Below, piece by piece: positions 61,058 through 64,000 of a stretch of 64,000 nt of DNA. A program made the position numbers and the translations under genes. This stretch comes from Syntrophaceae bacterium UBA2251. Its GTDB lineage: Bacteria; Desulfobacterota; Syntrophia; Syntrophales; UBA2251. The DNA lies in assembly GCA_002347815.1 (NCBI GenBank), contig DDXV01000020.1:1-64000 (forward strand), read 5' to 3'. Every line of letters starts with the position of its first letter. Position 1 is the stretch's first letter. The notes under the pieces are model-generated. The model was not told the DNA's origin, made no database searches, and saw only the letters and a list, made by a program, of their open reading frames with translations.

Positions 61058-62799
61058 CCGCTCATGGAATTTTTCAGATCACAACCTATTTCATCGCGCT
61101 TATCGCTGTGGCAATTCCTCTGGGGCGCTACATGGCACGAGTTTATCAGGGTGAACCCGTCTTCTTGAAAGGGATGACTGGCCCCCTGGAAAAATGGATT
61201 TATCGGCACTGCCGGATCAATGCGGATGAGGAAATGACCTGGAAGGCGTACGCCGGACGATTGGTCATCTTTTCTGTGATGAGTTGCCTTGTCGTCTATC
61301 TGCTGCAACGGCTTCAGGGATTTCTACCGCTCAATCCCCACGGACTTCCCGCTGTGCCCCCCGATCTGGCCTTTAATACGGCGGTCAGCTTCGTGACCAA
61401 TACGAACTGGCAGGCCTACAGCGGCGAAACGACCCTGAGCTTCTGCACGCAAATGCTGGGGATGACCGTCCAGAATTTCGTTTCCGCCGCTGCAGGAATG
61501 GCGGTTCTGATGGCTTTCATCAGGGGTTTGAAACGAACTCTCTCCCCAACCATCGGCAATGTCTGGGTAGATCTGACGCGCACGATCCTCTATATCTTGC
61601 TGCCCCTTTCGTTGGTTTTGGCGCTCTTTCTCGTTTCCCAGGGCGTCGTGCAGACGCTGCAAAGCCCGGCCGAGGTCGGGCTGTTGGAACAGGCAAAAGA
61701 CGGGGCGGCCACTGCGGAGTCCGTGCAGGAGATTCGCCTGGGGCCGGCTGCAAGCCAGGTAGCCATCAAACAGTTGGGAACCAACGGGGGCGGCTTTTTT
61801 AACGCCAACTCGGCCCATCCCTTGGAAAATCCGACACCACTGTCCAACTTCTTGGAGATGTTGGCCATTCTTTTGATCCCTGTGGCTTTGTGCATCACCT
61901 TCGGTCGGATGCTGGGAGATGGAAGGCAGGGATGGGCGCTTCTTGCCGCGATGATGATGATTCTGATCCCGCTGCTCGGGATCTGCCTGGTGAGTGAGCA
62001 GGCAGGGAACCCATCCTTCCGGCAGATGAACGTCGATCAGTCCATCGGTGCCCTCCAATCCGGCGGTAATATGGAAGGCAAGGAGGTCCGGTTCGGCATC
62101 GCAAATTCCGCACTCTGGGCTGCCGTGACGACCGCTGCGTCCAGCGGCAGTGTCAATGCGATGCACGATTCGTTCACGCCTCTGGGAGGGCTGGTTCCCC
62201 TCGTGTTGATGCAATTGGGCGAGATCATCTTCGGAGGGGCAGGTTCGGGCTTGTACGGCATGCTGATGTTCGTCCTGATAACCGTTTTCATCGCGGGGCT
62301 CATGGTGGGCCGCACGCCGGAATACCTGGGCAAGAAGATCGAGGCCTTCGAAATCAAGATGGCAGCGCTCGTCATCCTGATCCCGGCGGCCGTCGTCCTC
62401 ATCGGCACAGGCGTTGCCGTCGTCACCCGACCGGGGCTTGCCGGAATACTCAATACCGGCCCGCACGGCTTTTCCGAAATTCTCTACGCCTTCTCTTCGG
62501 CAGCGAACAACAACGGCAGCGCCTTCGCCGGCTTGAACGCCAATACACCCTTCTATAACCTAACGTTAGGTTTTGCGATGCTCATCGGACGCTTCGGGCT
62601 GATCATCCCTGTACTGGCAGCAGCCGGGTCGCTCGCGCAGAAGAAATGCGTTTCCGCCGGCGCGGGCACGCTGCCCACGCACACGCCGCTGTTTGTGATG
62701 TTCCTTGTTGCGGTGATTATGCTGGTGGGCGCACTGACCTTCGTTCCCGCCCTCGCCTTGGGACCGATCGCCGAGCATCTGGCCTGGATGCGATCATAG
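61054..62799 (+). CDS. kdpA: Potassium-transporting ATPase potassium-binding subunit KdpA
   Basis: A 581-residue membrane subunit that selects and channels K+ in the Kdp pump. Filter-like segments are seen in SFVTNTNWQAYSGE, LGTNGGGFFNANSAHPLENP, LGEIIFGGAGSGLYGML and SSAANNNGSAFAGLN. Codon use looks lower in GC than the upstream genes. Length is normal. It is coupled to kdpF and lies 9 bp before kdpB. Confidence 0.96.
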   Translation: MTAHGIFQITTYFIALIAVAIPLGRYMARVYQGEPVFLKGMTGPLEKWIYRHCRINADEEMTWKAYAGRLVIFSVMSCLVVYLLQRLQGFLPLNPHGLPAVPPDLAFNTAVSFVTNTNWQAYSGETTLSFCTQMLGMTVQNFVSAAAGMAVLMAFIRGLKRTLSPTIGNVWVDLTRTILYILLPLSLVLALFLVSQGVVQTLQSPAEVGLLEQAKDGAATAESVQEIRLGPAASQVAIKQLGTNGGGFFNANSAHPLENPTPLSNFLEMLAILLIPVALCITFGRMLGDGRQGWALLAAMMMILIPLLGICLVSEQAGNPSFRQMNVDQSIGALQSGGNMEGKEVRFGIANSALWAAVTTAASSGSVNAMHDSFTPLGGLVPLVLMQLGEIIFGGAGSGLYGMLMFVLITVFIAGLMVGRTPEYLGKKIEAFEIKMAALVILIPAAVVLIGTGVAVVTRPGLAGILNTGPHGFSEILYAFSSAANNNGSAFAGLNANTPFYNLTLGFAMLIGRFGLIIPVLAAAGSLAQKKCVSAGAGTLPTHTPLFVMFLVAVIMLVGALTFVPALALGPIAEHLAWMRS

Positions 62800-62808
62800 A
62801 GAGGGAAC

Positions 62809-64000
62809 ATGAACGCAAAAGCAAAATCATTCTCGCTTCTTGACCGCCAGGTCCTGCAACGGACCCTGATCGATGCCGTCGTCAAACTCAACCCCCTGCA
62901 CCTGATCAAGAACCCGGTGATGTTCGTTGTGGAAGTCGGCTGCATCCTGACGACGTTGCTCATTATTCAAGCCCTCTCCGGCCATGGCGACGAGAGAACT
63001 TCCTTTATCGTGGCCATCAGTCTCTGGCTGTGGTTCACGTTGCTCTTCGCCAACTTCGCCGAAGCCATGGCGGAAGGCAGAGGCAAGGCCCAGGCAAGAT
63101 CGCTGAAAGGCTCACGGCGGGACGTTACCGCCAAGCTTCTTTATGAACCGGATCGGAATGCGATCTTCGACCTCGTTGCCGGATCGCAGCTCAAGAAGGG
63201 AGATCTCGTGCTGGTGAATGCCGGAGATACGATCCCCGGCGATGGGGAGGTGACCGTCGGTGTCGCCTCCGTCGATGAGAGCGCCATTACCGGGGAGAGC
63301 GCCCCGGTGATCCGGGAAAGCGGCGGAGACCGCAGCGCCGTGACCGGCGGCACCCGTGTGCTGTCGGACTGGCTCATCGTCCGCATCACGGCCAATCCGG
63401 GCGAGACCTTCTTAGACAAGATGATCGCGATGGTGGAAGGCGCCAAGCGCCAGAAGACGCCGAACGAGATTGCCTTGGACATCCTGCTTGCCGGGCTTAC
63501 GCTGATCTTTCTTCTGGCCACTGTGACCCTTGTTCCCTTTTCGCTCTACAGCGTGCGGGCGACGGGACAAGGGGCGCCTATCTCCATGACGGTGATCGTC
63601 GCCCTGTTGATCTGCCTTATCCCGACCACGATCGGCGGCCTGCTCTCCGCCATCGGTATCGCCGGCATGGACCGGATGATCCAGGCTAATGTCATTGCCC
63701 TGTCGGGAAAGGCCGTGGAAGCCGCTGGCGACGTGGACGTCTTGCTGCTCGACAAGACCGGCACGATTACGCTGGGGAACCGTGAAGCGACGGAATTTAT
63801 ACCCATCGGGGGGATCACAGCAGTACAACTGGCGGATGCGGCGCAGCTCTCCTCCTTGGCCGACGAGACGCCGGAGGGGAGAAGCATCGTCGTCCTGGCC
63901 AAGAAGGCATACGGCATCCGCGAGCGCGACATCAAGACACTGGGGGCCCGCTTCATCCCCTTCACCGCCAAAAGCCGCATGAGCGGTGTCAATCTCGACG
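62809..64000 (+). CDS. kdpB: Potassium-transporting ATPase ATP-binding subunit KdpB (5' part)
   Basis: A P-type ATPase subunit, open to the window end (about 397 codons seen). It starts [20 protein letters not shown] after a GAGGGAAC site. [20 protein letters not shown] is the actuator loop, [18 protein letters not shown] the membrane core, and [14 protein letters not shown] (Asp codon 63751) the phosphorylation site. The remaining nucleotide-binding part and any kdpC/kdpDE lie beyond the window. Confidence 0.96.
   Translation, partial: MNAKAKSFSLLDRQVLQRTLIDAVVKLNPLHLIKNPVMFVVEVGCILTTLLIIQALSGHGDERTSFIVAISLWLWFTLLFANFAEAMAEGRGKAQARSLKGSRRDVTAKLLYEPDRNAIFDLVAGSQLKKGDLVLVNAGDTIPGDGEVTVGVASVDESAITGESAPVIRESGGDRSAVTGGTRVLSDWLIVRITANPGETFLDKMIAMVEGAKRQKTPNEIALDILLAGLTLIFLLATVTLVPFSLYSVRATGQGAPISMTVIVALLICLIPTTIGGLLSAIGIAGMDRMIQANVIALSGKAVEAAGDVDVLLLDKTGTITLGNREATEFIPIGGITAVQLADAAQLSSLADETPEGRSIVVLAKKAYGIRERDIKTLGARFIPFTAKSRMSGVNLD

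Overview
This 64 kb window is GC-rich, densely coding, Gram-negative chromosomal DNA. It has TonB-dependent uptake and LolD-type transporters. It also carries a pyruvate-type 2-oxoacid:ferredoxin oxidoreductase, a class I (Fe-S) fumarase, HEAT-repeat and PAS proteins, and a predicted selenoprotein. Together these suggest an anaerobic Desulfobacterota (old Deltaproteobacteria), perhaps a Syntrophia-like lineage. That placement is inference from gene content; there is no rRNA gene here to confirm it.

Layout. 0.2-6.4 kb: an ATPase, a cupin and a leftward cobamide salvage/remodelling operon (cbiR-cobU-cobT-cobS) divergent from a periplasmic corrinoid-binding protein. 6.5-20 kb: an ion and osmotic stress region. 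It holds nhaA behind a leader that looks like a riboswitch, two glycosyltransferases of the glucosyl(phospho)glycerate type, a frameshifted MscS channel, a mannosyl/glucosyl-3-phosphoglycerate phosphatase, a MATE exporter and trkA-trkH. A C_GCAxxG_C_C protein with an in-frame TGA, probably selenocysteine, sits among them. 20-25.5 kb: two MaoC-like dehydratases, then btuC-btuD and btuB, each transporter unit behind its own cobalamin riboswitch. 25.6-35 kb: a chimeric, frameshifted gene (TIGR03084-like start joined to a DUF255/YyaL body), a phytoene-desaturase-like oxidoreductase, a beta-CASP nuclease, and a MacA/LolD-like export operon with two FtsX-like permeases. 35-42 kb: a leftward operon from cstA through an ArsA-like ATPase and two uncharacterised proteins to three oxo/hydroxy-acid enzymes. 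42-49 kb: a QueG-like Fe-S protein, a TSUP permease, a small zincin, a HEAT protein, TonB and a PAS-only sensor. 49.3-54.3 kb: tadA, two tRNA-Ser genes, SRP RNA, dnaX-ybaB-recR and a two-subunit fumarase. 54.5-60.3 kb: porGDAB followed by a NuoF-tail/GltD fusion and a NuoG-like Fe-S protein, apparently one electron-transfer unit. 60.4-64 kb: tRNA-Asn with a strong terminator, then a lower-GC kdpFAB segment cut by the window end.

Two themes dominate. One is corrinoid capture and remodelling: btuB, btuCD, btuF, tonB, cbiR, cobU, cobT and cobS, with no corrin-ring genes in the window. The other is ion and osmotic homeostasis: NhaA, compatible-solute enzymes, MscS, TrkAH and Kdp. The most notable observations are the predicted selenoprotein with its bSECIS hairpin, the structured and terminator-bearing leader upstream of nhaA, the chimeric DUF255 gene, and the oxidoreductase operon with the unusual NuoF/GltD fusion.
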